This document shows positions 8,674-18,227 of a stretch of 64,000 nucleotides of DNA, piece after piece. A model generated the notes under the pieces. It was not told the origin of the DNA. It saw only the letters and a list, made by a program, of their open reading frames with translations, and searched no databases. A program made the translations under genes and the position numbers. Source of the stretch: Cetobacterium_A somerae. Its GTDB lineage: Bacteria; Fusobacteriota; Fusobacteriia; Fusobacteriales; Fusobacteriaceae. Where the stretch lies: the NCBI RefSeq assembly GCF_044784365.2, contig NZ_CP173065.2; one strand, written 5' to 3'. Position 1 is the stretch's first letter. Every line of letters begins with the position of its first letter.

Positions 8674-10095
8674 TTAAACATCTTCCTTTTTTAAAAACAC
8701 ACTTAACTTAAATTTATCTAACTTTGTTACAGGTAGATTAAATCTAATCTGCTTTATATTATCGTACTTTTTATTTAATTTTATATCTTCAAACAACACA
8801 ATCCCCTTAACACTATTTGTTTCTATAAAATAATCCAACTCTCGATAAGATACAAACTTCATATTTTTCATAAGTTTTTCAATTTTAAACTCCTCACAAA
8901 TATCTTTCACTAGCCCTATATTTAAGAAGTTATAGACAACTACAATATTTTTTAAGTTTTCTATCTTTCTTTCAATATCTTTATTAATCTCATTTAAAAT
9001 AGTTATTGATAAAATTGTTCTATCAAAACTATCTATATTTTTATAATATTTTTTTACTAAATTAGAAACTAATTTTAATTTATTAAAATAATCCTCAGCT
9101 ACCTGATTGTTAAAAATATATATTTCAACGATATTAAAAAGTCTCTTTATTTTCATCATAGTAAGTACAATTGTTAACCTCATTAAAAGATCATCATTTA
9201 AAGGTATCTCCATCTTTAAAACTTTACTTAAGTATTCTATAAAGTTTCTTAACTCCAAAACCTCTTCTCTATTATTTTGAAAGAAGTTCATTTTTTTTCT
9301 TTTTAAAAAAATTTTTTTTACAAAATCTCTTTCATAATTTGAAAAGAATTCTATTTTTTCTAAAACTTCATTTAACTCTGTATATTCGCTTAAATCAATA
9401 GATCTATCCACAGTTTTTACACTTTCATCTTCAAAATCTTTTCGTATTATAGCAAGATAGATTAAGATCTCTATATGTAAAATTGTATATGTATTCCGAG
9501 GCATCTCCCATTTTTCACACACTTTATAGATCATATCCACAATTTTTGAAACTTTATACTCTTTTTTTATCTCATTCAGTTCTAAAAAAAAGCTTTCAAA
9601 CTCTTTTGGAAGATATTTTTCCTCTACAAATAACTTTAGAAAATATAACTCAAAAAACTCTCTTTTATTTTTTTCATTCCCCTCTAAAGAGATTCCATAA
9701 GAGTTATAACCTACAATTTTTAAAGAGAAAAACTCCAACTCTTTTTTTAAATTCTGTATATCATTGGATAAAGTTCGTCTTGTAACAGAAAATCTTTCAC
9801 TTATAGATGTTAAATTTATTGTATTATTTTTAAAAAAGCTCATTACAATATAGCTTTCTCTCTCTTTGGGAGTAAAAGTCTGAAACTCCTTTAATTTTTC
9901 CAATAACTCTCTATCTTTTTTTAACTTTTCATGAATACCTAAAGTATCCTCTTCTTTTAAAAGATTCCCTATATCGTTTATATACCTTTTCACCTTAAAA
10001 ACAGATATATTTAATATTTCAGAAAGTTCATTTAATGAGTAATTGTTCGCTTCAAGACAACTCAAAATTTTAAAATGTAGTGATGTTAAATTCAT
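8674..10095 (-). CDS. Orphan two-HTH regulator, group A (Mga/BglG-like build)
   Basis: A 473-residue putative transcription regulator. Residues about 10-55 form one HTH (LNELSEILNISVFKVKRY) and about 90-145 a second (NLTSISERFSVTRRTLSND). The middle is helical and rich in Lys/Ile. The last 85 residues read like a degenerate PTS EIIB-type fold (VVVYNFLNIGLVKDIC, then GIVLFEDI) without the phosphorylatable Cys. No PRD histidines are evident. It is clearly paralogous to the protein at 22085-23485: shared MN(L/V)TS(L/I)HFKI start, VTRRTL(S/T)ND helix and FN(L/F)P(V/I)TK-DK tail. Target genes are unknown. ndk follows on the same strand. Confidence 0.75.
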   Translation of the reverse strand: MNLTSLHFKILSCLEANNYSLNELSEILNISVFKVKRYINDIGNLLKEEDTLGIHEKLKKDRELLEKLKEFQTFTPKERESYIVMSFFKNNTINLTSISERFSVTRRTLSNDIQNLKKELEFFSLKIVGYNSYGISLEGNEKNKREFFELYFLKLFVEEKYLPKEFESFFLELNEIKKEYKVSKIVDMIYKVCEKWEMPRNTYTILHIEILIYLAIIRKDFEDESVKTVDRSIDLSEYTELNEVLEKIEFFSNYERDFVKKIFLKRKKMNFFQNNREEVLELRNFIEYLSKVLKMEIPLNDDLLMRLTIVLTMMKIKRLFNIVEIYIFNNQVAEDYFNKLKLVSNLVKKYYKNIDSFDRTILSITILNEINKDIERKIENLKNIVVVYNFLNIGLVKDICEEFKIEKLMKNMKFVSYRELDYFIETNSVKGIVLFEDIKLNKKYDNIKQIRFNLPVTKLDKFKLSVFLKKEDV

Positions 10096-10123
10096 ACTTC
10101 TCCTCTTATAACTTATATAACAA

Positions 10124-10159
10124 TAAAAAAACTCAAAATCTAGATAGTAAACTTTGAGT
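10124..10159 (-). terminator. Terminator-like hairpin in the 5' leader of the group A regulator
   Basis: On the - strand ACTCAAA (10159-10153) pairs with TTTGAGT (10137-10131), followed by a run of Ts. It lies between the inferred start of transcription (about 10190) and the regulator ATG, so it would act as an attenuator and not an end-of-gene terminator. The stem is short and AT-rich. Confidence 0.4.
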
Positions 10160-10173
10160 CTTACAGTATTGTA

Positions 10174-10202
10174 TGAAAAACTTTTTTCAAGTTGTTATTA
10201 TA
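10174..10202 (-). promoter_or_regulatory. Promoter and palindrome of the group A regulator
   Basis: On the - strand TGGTATAAT is an extended -10 (TATAAT, 10197-10202). The near-palindrome TGAAAAACTTTTTTCAA (10174-10190, + strand) begins at the expected transcription start and could be an operator. The 302-nt interval 10096-10397 holds this promoter, the leader hairpin and the mscS promoter; nothing else is visible in it. Confidence 0.45.
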
Positions 10203-10331
10203 CCACACTTTACCTATTCTTTTAAACTACTTTTTATAAATTTCATCAAATAAGTAATTAAATTAAATATTAATTGAAATTTAATTACATAAAAACAACA
10301 CTAAATTTCTACCTGTATTCCTATATTTCCT

Positions 10332-10360
10332 TTGACTTATACTTCAAAATCCTCTATAAT
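10332..10360 (+). promoter_or_regulatory. Sigma-70-type promoter of mscS
   Basis: TTGACT (10332-10337), a 17-bp spacer and a perfect TATAAT (10355-10360), 38 bp before the mscS ATG. Confidence 0.8.
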
Positions 10361-10397
10361 TTATTTTGGAATTTAAATTTTAGGAGGACTTTTATTA

Positions 10398-11234
10398 ATG
10401 GAACAAACTTTAACAACTTTTATTAATGAATTTACTGCTGCTCTTGCAAAATCAGCACCTATTTTCATTAAAAAACTAATCTTTTTAGCTATCCTTTGGG
10501 TAACTTACAGACCTGTTCAAGGGTTTATTATGAAAGCTTTTAATAAGTTTTTATCACTTAAAAAACTTGATGAGCTTTTAATACACTTTTTACAGTCATT
10601 TTTAAATATTTTAATAATTATCTTTTATGCTTTAAATGTTATTCAAATACTTGGTATTGAAATGACATCTATATTAGCACTTCTTGGATCTATTGGTATC
10701 GGTATTGGACTTGCCTTAAAAGGAAGTTTATCTGACCTTGCTGGTGGTATGCAAATTCTTGCTTCTAGATATTTCACTAAAGGTGATTATATAATTACTT
10801 GTAGCGTTGAAGGAACTGTTCAAAGAATCACTTTCCTTTATACTGTTTTACACACTGTAGACAACAAATTTGTTGTTGTTCCTAATGGTAAACTTTCAGG
10901 AGAGGTTATTGTTAACGCTGGAGCTAATGCTGAAAGAAGAGTAGACTGTGTTTTCTCTGTTTCATATGACACATCTATTGATCAAGTTAAAGAACTATTA
11001 ACTGATATAGCTAAAAACCATGCTCTAATTCTTAAAGATAAAGATATCTTTGTAAGACTTAGTAAGCATAACTCAAGCTCTTTAGACTTCACAATGAGAG
11101 TTTGGACTAAAAAAGAGAACTACTGGGATGTTTTCTTTGATTTACAAGAACTTGTTAAAAAGAGATTCGATCAAGAAGGAATTGAGATTCCATACAACAA
11201 ACTTGATGTTTATTGTAAAACAACTGGTGAATAA
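10398..11234 (+). CDS. mscS: Small-conductance mechanosensitive channel, MscS family
   Basis: A 278-residue inner-membrane channel that opens under membrane tension to release solutes during hypo-osmotic shock. Three N-terminal hydrophobic segments (about 22-45, 62-90, 94-122) end in the pore helix GSIGIGIGLALKGSLSDLAG, rich in Gly/Ala as in MscS TM3. It is followed by the beta domain (FTKGDYI, VEGTV, VVVPNGKLSGEVIVN). The C-terminal domain carries IPYNKLDVY. Length is close to E. coli MscS (286). AGGAGG precedes the ATG. Confidence 0.93.
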   Translation: MEQTLTTFINEFTAALAKSAPIFIKKLIFLAILWVTYRPVQGFIMKAFNKFLSLKKLDELLIHFLQSFLNILIIIFYALNVIQILGIEMTSILALLGSIGIGIGLALKGSLSDLAGGMQILASRYFTKGDYIITCSVEGTVQRITFLYTVLHTVDNKFVVVPNGKLSGEVIVNAGANAERRVDCVFSVSYDTSIDQVKELLTDIAKNHALILKDKDIFVRLSKHNSSSLDFTMRVWTKKENYWDVFFDLQELVKKRFDQEGIEIPYNKLDVYCKTTGE

Positions 11235-11250
11235 TAATATTTTAATAAAA

Positions 11251-11278
11251 AAACACAGGATAAAACCTGTGTTTTTTT
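11251..11278. terminator. Bidirectional terminator between mscS and the TolC-type gene
   Basis: The 9-bp stem AAACACAGG / CCTGTGTTT (11251-11259, 11266-11274) has A and T runs on either side and lies between convergent genes. Confidence 0.9.
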
Positions 11279-12524
11279 ATATTAATAGCGATCTATATCT
11301 CTCTAAAGAGTTATATAAAGTTAGCCTTATATTTTCATACTTTACTCTTGATGTTGTCAAAACTTCTTGAGAAATAAGAAAATCCAAAATAGATATCATC
11401 CCTTTTTGAAATTTAATTTTATCTCTATTATAATTCTCCTCTGCTTCCTCTAAAGCTTTAAAATAAACTCGCTCTAATTTTGTTAGCTTTACCATATCTA
11501 AATATGCTGATCTCACATTTACTCTAATATCATTTTGGGCTAATCTCTCCTGAGATTTTGATTTTTCTACACCTATATGTGCAGCTTCATAATTATCATA
11601 ATCCTTTCCAAACTGAAATATATTCCAATTTACAATTACTCCACCACCCCAAGAGTTCTCAGTTCTGTGGTCTTCAGTGACATACTCCTTTCCTACAAAC
11701 CCCTTTACATGGGGTAACATCTCAGATCTTGCTAACATCTTCTCAATATCAGCTTCACTTACATTTAACTGAGCAAAATTTGCTGCTATCCCTGATGTTA
11801 AAGCTTGATTTAAATCACTGTCATAATCTATATTTTTTAATATATTTCCATCTATATAGAAGTTCTCCACATCTATACTCTCAGAGTTTGAAAGATTTAG
11901 CTTTTGTTTTAATGTTAAAAGTCCAATCTCTATCTGGTTATGAACCTCTAAAATAGATGCTTCCATATCTAAAAGTTGATATTCAGCCTTTAAAAGATCA
12001 GCCTTTGTTGTTTTTCCAACTTTCTCCTTCTCTTTCTCATATTTTAAAGCCTCATCTAACTGCTCTTTTGAGATATTATAAGCCTCTAAACTATTTTTAG
12101 CTGAAAGTATCCCTGTATATATAGATATCACTTCTAATCTTGTATCTCTTATATTTTTTAAAAGAGCTAATGCTGCCCTTCTCTCCTCTATTTTAGCTTT
12201 TTTTATCTTTGCTGTTATAGCTCCCCCTTGAAATATAGGTTGAGATAGACCAATAAAATTAACATATCCACTTTTAGCTGTTTGTATAGGTGTGTTCTCT
12301 AAAAATGCACCATCTGTTTTTAAATAACCACCTACATAAAAAAGATTTGGCAGTGCTGTTTTAAATGCAGAGTTTAACTCCTTTTGAGATATATTCAAAC
12401 TTTTTGCAGATATACTTACCTCCTCTCCCTGTTTTATAGCTAAATCTATAGCTTTATCTATTGTTATAACTTTAGCAAAAAGAGAGATTGTCATTGTAAA
12501 CATCATCAATATTTTTAACTTCAT
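11277..12524 (-). CDS. TolC-family outer-membrane efflux protein
   Basis: A 415-residue outer-membrane channel of the outer-membrane efflux protein family. It has a signal peptide (MKLKILMMFTMTISLFA), then two long helical repeats with the usual pattern (AIDLAIKQGEEVSIS, LSQPIFQGGAITAKI, later VNWNIFQFGKDYDNYEAAHIG). The second repeat ends in a hairpin-rich tail (SILDFLISQEVLTTSRVKYENI). It is the last gene of an operon running HlyD-type adaptor, ABC ATPase, ABC-2 permease, TolC, with 16 nt to the permease. All parts of a tripartite pump are therefore encoded together. The substrate cannot be read from sequence. Confidence 0.92.
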   Translation of the reverse strand: MKLKILMMFTMTISLFAKVITIDKAIDLAIKQGEEVSISAKSLNISQKELNSAFKTALPNLFYVGGYLKTDGAFLENTPIQTAKSGYVNFIGLSQPIFQGGAITAKIKKAKIEERRAALALLKNIRDTRLEVISIYTGILSAKNSLEAYNISKEQLDEALKYEKEKEKVGKTTKADLLKAEYQLLDMEASILEVHNQIEIGLLTLKQKLNLSNSESIDVENFYIDGNILKNIDYDSDLNQALTSGIAANFAQLNVSEADIEKMLARSEMLPHVKGFVGKEYVTEDHRTENSWGGGVIVNWNIFQFGKDYDNYEAAHIGVEKSKSQERLAQNDIRVNVRSAYLDMVKLTKLERVYFKALEEAEENYNRDKIKFQKGMISILDFLISQEVLTTSRVKYENIRLTLYNSLERYRSLLI

Positions 12525-12540
12525 TATGCTTTTCCTCCCA

Positions 12541-13665
12541 TTAATCTAGTGTCTTTTTAAACTTCTTTATTGAGACTATAATTATTACAATAATCAAACC
12601 CATAAGAGCTGCTATTGGTTGAAGAAGTTCTTTAAACCCAACACCTTTTAAAATTATCCCTCTCAATATCTCATTAAAATATGTTAATGGAATAAAGCAA
12701 CTTATAAAATATATTATTTTTGGCATAGCTTCCCTTGGAAACACAAAACCTGATAATATAACGCTTGGTAAAAGATAAGCTAGTGAAAGATGCATAGCCT
12801 CAAGCTGGGTATTTGATACTGTTGAGATAAAAATACCTATTGCTAAAGATGATGTTAAAAATATTGTTCCTAAAGTTATAAGTAGCGTTAAACTTCCCTT
12901 TATATCCACGCCAAATATTATTTTTCCAAGAATTAAAGTCATATCTAGTTCAAAAAAAGCTATAAAAACATATGGAATTATCTTTCCAATTACAAGTTCT
13001 AAAGGAGTTATTGGAGTCATAATAAGTTGCTCCATAGTTCCCTTTTCCTTCTCTCTAACAATGGAAAAGGCAGTGAGCATTATTGTTATATTTTGTAAAA
13101 TCAACCCTATTATTCCTGGAATATTAAACTTACTACTCTCTAAAGTTGGATTATATAGTAATAGATTAAATGGCTTTATGCCTTGTCCTTTCTCCTTTGG
13201 TTTTATCACATTCTTTTGTAGCTCTTGAGAGTGATGATTTACAATAAGAGCTGAATATGATGACGCAGTTTTAGCAATATATGGATCTGAACCATCTATT
13301 AAAAACTGCACATCTGTAGGCTCTCCTCTTCGTAACCTAGTTGTAAAATAGTCTGGGATAATAACACCTATTTTTGTTCTTCCATAATCTAAACTTTTTT
13401 CAACTGCATCTGGAGTATCAACATACTCATAAACTTTCAAATACGTTGAGTTATTTAAACTACTAATAAGCTCTCTACTTTCAATACTTTTACTTCCATC
13501 ATAAACTGATAGTTTTAAATTATCCACATCTGAGCTAACTGCAAATCCAAATAGTAATAGTAAAAAAATGGGAAGTATTAAGGCTATTACAAGACTAGCT
13601 CTATCTCTTTTAATATGTATTATCTCTTTTTTGGCAATAGTTAGAGTCCTATTTACATTAATCAT
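12541..13665 (-). CDS. ABC-2 type permease (YhhJ/YbhR-like)
   Basis: A 374-residue inner-membrane permease. One TM near residues 23-45 (ALILPIFLLLLFGFAVSS) is followed by an extracytoplasmic domain of about 130 residues (46-175). About five TMs form the C-terminal half, with the conserved VREKEKGTMEQLIMTPITPLELVIGK loop split around residues 200-225. The start overlaps the end of the upstream ATPase by 4 nt, so the pair is translationally coupled. With the ATPase, adaptor and TolC protein it forms a YbhFSR-like exporter. Confidence 0.92.
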   Translation of the reverse strand: MINVNRTLTIAKKEIIHIKRDRASLVIALILPIFLLLLFGFAVSSDVDNLKLSVYDGSKSIESRELISSLNNSTYLKVYEYVDTPDAVEKSLDYGRTKIGVIIPDYFTTRLRRGEPTDVQFLIDGSDPYIAKTASSYSALIVNHHSQELQKNVIKPKEKGQGIKPFNLLLYNPTLESSKFNIPGIIGLILQNITIMLTAFSIVREKEKGTMEQLIMTPITPLELVIGKIIPYVFIAFFELDMTLILGKIIFGVDIKGSLTLLITLGTIFLTSSLAIGIFISTVSNTQLEAMHLSLAYLLPSVILSGFVFPREAMPKIIYFISCFIPLTYFNEILRGIILKGVGFKELLQPIAALMGLIIVIIIVSIKKFKKTLD

Positions 13666-14483
13666 AGTTTCCCCTCCTTTTTCCCACTATCTTTTTTCAA
13701 TTGATCAAAGGATGAGATAACCTCTTTGTGTGAAAGCTCTTTTACATATATTATAAATACATCTTCAAGATTATCTGTATTATATTTTTTATATAAGTTT
13801 GCAGGAGTATCTATTGTAACTAGTTTTCCCTCAAAAATAAAACCGATTATATCACAAACAGAAGCCTCATCCATATAGTGAGTTGTTGCTAAAACTGTTA
13901 TATCTCCATCTTTTATCAAATCTTTTATAGTTGTCCAAAACTCCCTTCTTGCCACAGGGTCAACTCCAGCTGTTGGTTCATCTAATATAAGTAACTCAGG
14001 TTTATGAATTATTGCACACCCTAGTGCTAATCTTTGCTTCCAACCACCAGAAAGATTTTTAGATAAAACTTTTCTTTTTTCATTTAAATTTAACATAACT
14101 ATAATCTCTTCTATTCTATCCTTTAAACGCTCCTTTGGAATAGAGTATATCTCCCCATAAAAAGTTAGATTCTCCTCTATTGTTAAATCCTCATAAAGAC
14201 TAAACTTTTGAGACATATACCCAATTTTAGATTTTATCTTTTCTGGATTGCTTTTTAAATCATATCCCAGTACTTTTCCCTCTCCAGAAGTTGGAGTTAA
14301 AACACCACATATCATTCTAATAGTTGTTGATTTTCCACTACCATTTGGTCCTAAAAAACCAAATATAACTCCCTTAGGTATTGAAAATGAAAGATTATCA
14401 ACAGCTACATATTTATCAAACTTCTTAGTTAACCCCTTTATCTCTATAGAGTATTCATCTTTATTTACCTCTTCCTTATTCAT
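13662..14483 (-). CDS. ABC transporter ATPase of the exporter operon
   Basis: A 273-residue cytoplasmic ATPase. Walker A GPNGSGKST is at 45-53. Then come the Q-loop region GYMSQKFSLYEDLTIEENL, signature LSGGWKQR, Walker B LLILDEPTAGVDP and the H-loop TTHYMDEA. The C-terminus is extended by about 30 charged residues (SFDQLKKDSGKKEGKL). This is the YbhF/CcmA-like subclass that pairs with ABC-2 permeases. It overlaps its neighbours by 4 nt at each end. Confidence 0.94.
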   Translation of the reverse strand: MNKEEVNKDEYSIEIKGLTKKFDKYVAVDNLSFSIPKGVIFGFLGPNGSGKSTTIRMICGVLTPTSGEGKVLGYDLKSNPEKIKSKIGYMSQKFSLYEDLTIEENLTFYGEIYSIPKERLKDRIEEIIVMLNLNEKRKVLSKNLSGGWKQRLALGCAIIHKPELLILDEPTAGVDPVARREFWTTIKDLIKDGDITVLATTHYMDEASVCDIIGFIFEGKLVTIDTPANLYKKYNTDNLEDVFIIYVKELSHKEVISSFDQLKKDSGKKEGKL

Positions 14484-15610
14484 AGTCCTAAGTCCACCCC
14501 CACAAGCATTCCACTTTTTAATCCACCATCATTATTTAAAACTTTTACTTTTATCTCATAAACTAATTTCATTCTATCTTTTTTAGTAACTATATTCATT
14601 GGTGTAAACTCTGAATCTGAAGCTATATAAACTATCTCTCCCTCATAGTCTTTATCTATAAAATCACTTTTAACTGTAACTTTTTGATTTAACTTTATTA
14701 AAGGTAGAATTTTCTCAGGAACATATATCTTTGTCCAAAGATTATTCATATCTAACATTGTCACAACTGCAATTCCTGGATTAACAACCTCTCCAATTTT
14801 TAAATTTACACTTTCAACTAATCCGTCAATTGGTGATACAAGTTTATTTTTATCTGCATATACCTTAGCTAACTCCAATCCTTTTTCAGATGATTGAATT
14901 TTAAGTTTATCTGATTCAACATCTCTTTTAGAAAAACCATTTACCATATATCTTAAATTTTCATCTGCTGCCTTTTTCTGTGCTTCATACCCCAATAGAG
15001 CCTCTTTTCCATTTTCTAAACTATTTTGAGCTGTAATAAATTGGTTTTGAGCATTTTCATAGTTTAATCTAGCTACATCTAGGTTATACTGACTTTCAAA
15101 TTTTTTATTAAAAAGATCTTTTGTGTCACTATATATCTTCTTTTTATTTTCTAAATTTGAAACTGCAAATTTAAAACTACTTGTTAAAGTAACTAAGTTT
15201 TTTCTTCCTTGATCTACTTGAGTTTCTAACTGCTTAACAACCTCTCTTTGAGCAGCTATCTGCTCCTCTCTTGTTCCATCTAAAGTTTTTTGTAATTGAT
15301 TTTCTGAAGACTTTAAGTTTATCTCACTATTCTCTACCTTTAATCTGTTCTCTTTATCATCTATTGCCACAAGTTCCTGTCCCTTTTTTACCACATATCC
15401 ATCATCAACATACAGAACCTCTATCTTTCCAGGAATTTCAGAAGAAACGTTTATCTTATCCATCTCTAAAACACCATAATATATCTTATCCTCTCTCTTA
15501 GCAACTATATAATCAACTATAAAATATAATAAAATAGCAATAAGAACACCTATACCTACATACTTCACATCAACTGTTTTAAATTTTTCCATTACTTTTT
15601 CCTTTTCCAC
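14480..15610 (-). CDS. HlyD/YbhG-type periplasmic adaptor
   Basis: About 376 residues. A single N-terminal membrane anchor (VGIGVLIAILLYFIVDYIVA) precedes a biotinyl-lipoyl-like half motif (GKIEVLYVDDGYVVKKGQEL), then a long helical hairpin (about residues 75-245) and the second lipoyl half (SPIDGLVESVNLKIGEVVNPG). It is the first gene of the exporter operon and bridges the inner-membrane ABC parts to TolC. The start is uncertain: GTG at 15610 sits 8 nt after GAGGTGA, but ATG at 15592 also has an AAGGA site, and a GTG at 15619 overlaps the ribosome site. Confidence 0.88.
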   Translation of the reverse strand: MEKEKVMEKFKTVDVKYVGIGVLIAILLYFIVDYIVAKREDKIYYGVLEMDKINVSSEIPGKIEVLYVDDGYVVKKGQELVAIDDKENRLKVENSEINLKSSENQLQKTLDGTREEQIAAQREVVKQLETQVDQGRKNLVTLTSSFKFAVSNLENKKKIYSDTKDLFNKKFESQYNLDVARLNYENAQNQFITAQNSLENGKEALLGYEAQKKAADENLRYMVNGFSKRDVESDKLKIQSSEKGLELAKVYADKNKLVSPIDGLVESVNLKIGEVVNPGIAVVTMLDMNNLWTKIYVPEKILPLIKLNQKVTVKSDFIDKDYEGEIVYIASDSEFTPMNIVTKKDRMKLVYEIKVKVLNNDGGLKSGMLVGVDLGL

Positions 15611-15679
15611 TGCTCTCACCTCATGTTTTTTTATTCTAGAACTAATACTTTATTTACTTGGCTTTTCTTTTACTCTCAT

Positions 15680-15710
15680 TTACTACTTGCCGTTCTTTTT
15701 TCCTGTTTTT
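15680..15710 (-). repeat. Shared upstream element, copy 1 (before the HlyD operon)
   Basis: The 19-mer GTTCTTTTTTCCTGTTTTT (15692-15710) with TTACTACT just left of it (15680-15687) recurs at 19686-19719. On the coding (-) strand it lies 70-100 nt before the HlyD start, beginning just after a TATAAA. It may mark a common promoter or 5' leader. Confidence 0.5.
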
Positions 15711-15813
15711 ATAACAAAATAGTTATTTGACTTTAATATTTCCTCTGGGAAAAAATGAAAGAGTTATTGTTCACCGTATTTACTAAATAATAACTACAGA
15801 TTGGAGGAATAAA

Positions 15814-17001
15814 GTGAAAAAGAAATGGATTATGTATCTCACAGTTTCAACTATTTTAATACTAGTGTTTCTATACTTTTACTTTAGAAGCACTAAAATA
15901 GATGCTGTAAAAGCAAAAAAACAAGATTATACTGAAAAAATACTTGTTACTGGAACTATACAAGCTAAAAACTTCTCCGTTCTTACCTCTGGTATCAATG
16001 GAGTTATTGAAAAAATATATATCCGTGAAGGACAACCAGTAACAAAAGGAAGTATTATAGCTAAACTTAATACTCAAGAGATTGAAGCTGATATAGCTAA
16101 AGCCAAGGCACTTTATGAAAAATCTAAGTATGATTTAGAAGTAGTTAGTAGTGTATCTTTAGAAAATGCAAAGGCTCAATTAAAGTCAGCTCAAATTAAC
16201 TATGATATTAGTAAACGTGAGTTTTTAGACCATGAAAAACTTTATCAAAAGAAATATATAAGTCGATTGGAGTTTGATTCAAAAAAACAGGAGTTTATTA
16301 ACTCTGAAAAAACCCTAAAAGATGCTCAAATTAATTTTAATACCTTTCAAAATGAGGGTGCTTCTTATAAAAGTGCACTAGAAAATACAAATTCAGCTGA
16401 AAGTAACTTAAAATCTTTAGAAAATAACCTTTCAAAATACTATATATCTGCTCCTTATGATGGTTTTATAACTGTTAGAAATGTTGAAGTTGGTCAAACT
16501 GTTGCTCCATATACAAGTATGTTTCAAATTTCATCTAATGATGAAAAAGTTGTTAGTATAAACTTAGATGAAAAATATATAAATAAAGTTACCCTTGGTT
16601 CACCTATTAAAATATATCCCTATGCTGATACAACTAAATTTTCCTCTGGAAACATCTACTATATAGGTATTAATGTAGATGAAACAAATGGCACTCTTGA
16701 AATTAGAGGGGATATTGATAAAACTCTACCTGAATTTCTTTTTAATAGTACCGTTAATACAATAATTCAAGGGGAAAGCTTTAAAGATGCCGTTCTTTTA
16801 CAAGGGGTATACACTATACAGAAAAAAAATAAAACCTATGTATATCTATTAAAAAATGGTAAATCTAAACTAGTTGAAGTTCAAGGAGTTCCTGTAATTG
16901 ATGGATTTATTGTTATAAGTGGTTTAGAAAATGATGATATTGTTTTATCACCTAAAAATATAACTGAAAATATTCGAGTAACTCCAATTTTTGAATCTTA
17001 A
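15814..17001 (+). CDS. MacA-like periplasmic adaptor (RND/MFP family)
   Basis: A 395-residue adaptor. An N-terminal anchor (WIMYLTVSTILILVFLYFYF) leads into the first lipoyl half (GTIQAKNFSVLTSGINGVIE). A coiled-coil hairpin of about 100 residues (90-190) follows, then the second lipoyl half (SAPYDGFITVRNVEVGQTV), then beta-barrel and membrane-proximal domains. The start is GTG at 15814, about 8 nt after GGAGGA. It is followed at 29 nt by an FtsX-type permease and then a MacB/LolD-type ATPase, so this is a MacAB-like export system with the two halves of MacB on separate genes. It is divergent from the HlyD exporter operon. Confidence 0.9.
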   Translation: MKKKWIMYLTVSTILILVFLYFYFRSTKIDAVKAKKQDYTEKILVTGTIQAKNFSVLTSGINGVIEKIYIREGQPVTKGSIIAKLNTQEIEADIAKAKALYEKSKYDLEVVSSVSLENAKAQLKSAQINYDISKREFLDHEKLYQKKYISRLEFDSKKQEFINSEKTLKDAQINFNTFQNEGASYKSALENTNSAESNLKSLENNLSKYYISAPYDGFITVRNVEVGQTVAPYTSMFQISSNDEKVVSINLDEKYINKVTLGSPIKIYPYADTTKFSSGNIYYIGINVDETNGTLEIRGDIDKTLPEFLFNSTVNTIIQGESFKDAVLLQGVYTIQKKNKTYVYLLKNGKSKLVEVQGVPVIDGFIVISGLENDDIVLSPKNITENIRVTPIFES

Positions 17002-17030
17002 ATAAATATAAACTTAAGGAGTGATGAAAA

Positions 17031-18227
17031 GTGAGATATGAATTTAGAGTTAGTATAAATTTTATGACTCACAATAAAGGGCAATCTCTTTTTATAATCT
17101 CCGCTATTGCCCTTGGAGTTGCCATACAGATTTTTATAGCTTCTCTTATAACCTCTTTACAGGCTAGTCTTATACAAAGAATTCTTGGAGATTCTCCACA
17201 TATCTATATTGATGATGGAAATATGAGAGATAAACTTCTCCTTATAGAGGATAGCCCAATTGTTTATGGGAACTTTCCAACGACTAAAAATAAGATTGAA
17301 GAGTTTCAAGGGATTATTGATTACCTTAGTACTTTTGAAAAGATTAAAGTTATTGTTCCAACTATTGAGGGAAATGCTCTTTACACTAGAGATGGAAAAA
17401 CTACCTCACTTATGATAAAGGGAATGGATTTAAACTCTGGAGATAGACTTTATAATATAATCGGAAGGGTTACATCTGGTTCACCAGTAATTGACTCTGA
17501 CAATATTTTAATTGGAACTCGTTTAGCTAAAAACTATGAACTTCAAGCTGGGGATGTTATGCAACTTACTCTTCCCAATGGAAAGTTAGAAACCGTTCGA
17601 ATCTCTGGAATCTTTGATTTGGAAAATGTAGGCTCAAATACCTCTCTTGTTATAATGGACTTTAATAAAGCTCAAAGGATTTTTAATAAAAAAGGAAATG
17701 TTACAAATATAAATATTCAAATAGATGATGTTTTTGATGCTCCCAATCTAGGAGAGATTATCCAAAAGCAGTATCCAAACCTTGAAGTTGTCCCTTGGAC
17801 TAGAGATGCTGACAATATTTTAAAAGCTTTAAAAGCTCAAAGTAGTACAAGTTTTATAATTCAAGTTGTTGTTACACTTGCTACATCTATGAGTATTGCT
17901 AGTGTACTTTTAGTCACTGTTTTACAAAAGATGAAAGAGATTGGTATTCTTAAAGCCATGGGAGCTTTAGACCGCTCAACTGGTTATCTCTTTATTATTC
18001 AAGGAGCTTTAATCGGTTTTTTAGGTTCTATTTTAGGTCTCTTTTTTGGTTTAGGTGTAATAGAGTTCTATGTTAATTTAGCACAGCCTAACTTCAATAT
18101 TATTGTCCAACCTGAAAAACTTGTGCTAATAATATTTATTTCAACGCTCTCTGGTATAATCTCAGGTATTATTCCAGCACGAAAATGTATGAAACTTAGT
18201 CCTATAGAGGTGATTAAAGATGAATAG
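17031..18227 (+). CDS. MacB/LolC-like ABC permease with FtsX domain
   Basis: A 398-residue permease with the four-TM MacB/LolCE arrangement. TM1 is near 17-42 (SLFIISAIALGVAIQIFIASL), followed by a periplasmic domain of about 220 residues. The C-terminal FtsX domain has three TMs (near 268-295, 318-345, 360-385), with GALIGFLGSILGLFFGLGVIE and the closing PARKCMKLSPIEVIKDE. The start is GTG behind AAGGAG. It overlaps the following ATPase gene by 8 nt. Confidence 0.92.
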   Translation: MRYEFRVSINFMTHNKGQSLFIISAIALGVAIQIFIASLITSLQASLIQRILGDSPHIYIDDGNMRDKLLLIEDSPIVYGNFPTTKNKIEEFQGIIDYLSTFEKIKVIVPTIEGNALYTRDGKTTSLMIKGMDLNSGDRLYNIIGRVTSGSPVIDSDNILIGTRLAKNYELQAGDVMQLTLPNGKLETVRISGIFDLENVGSNTSLVIMDFNKAQRIFNKKGNVTNINIQIDDVFDAPNLGEIIQKQYPNLEVVPWTRDADNILKALKAQSSTSFIIQVVVTLATSMSIASVLLVTVLQKMKEIGILKAMGALDRSTGYLFIIQGALIGFLGSILGLFFGLGVIEFYVNLAQPNFNIIVQPEKLVLIIFISTLSGIISGIIPARKCMKLSPIEVIKDE

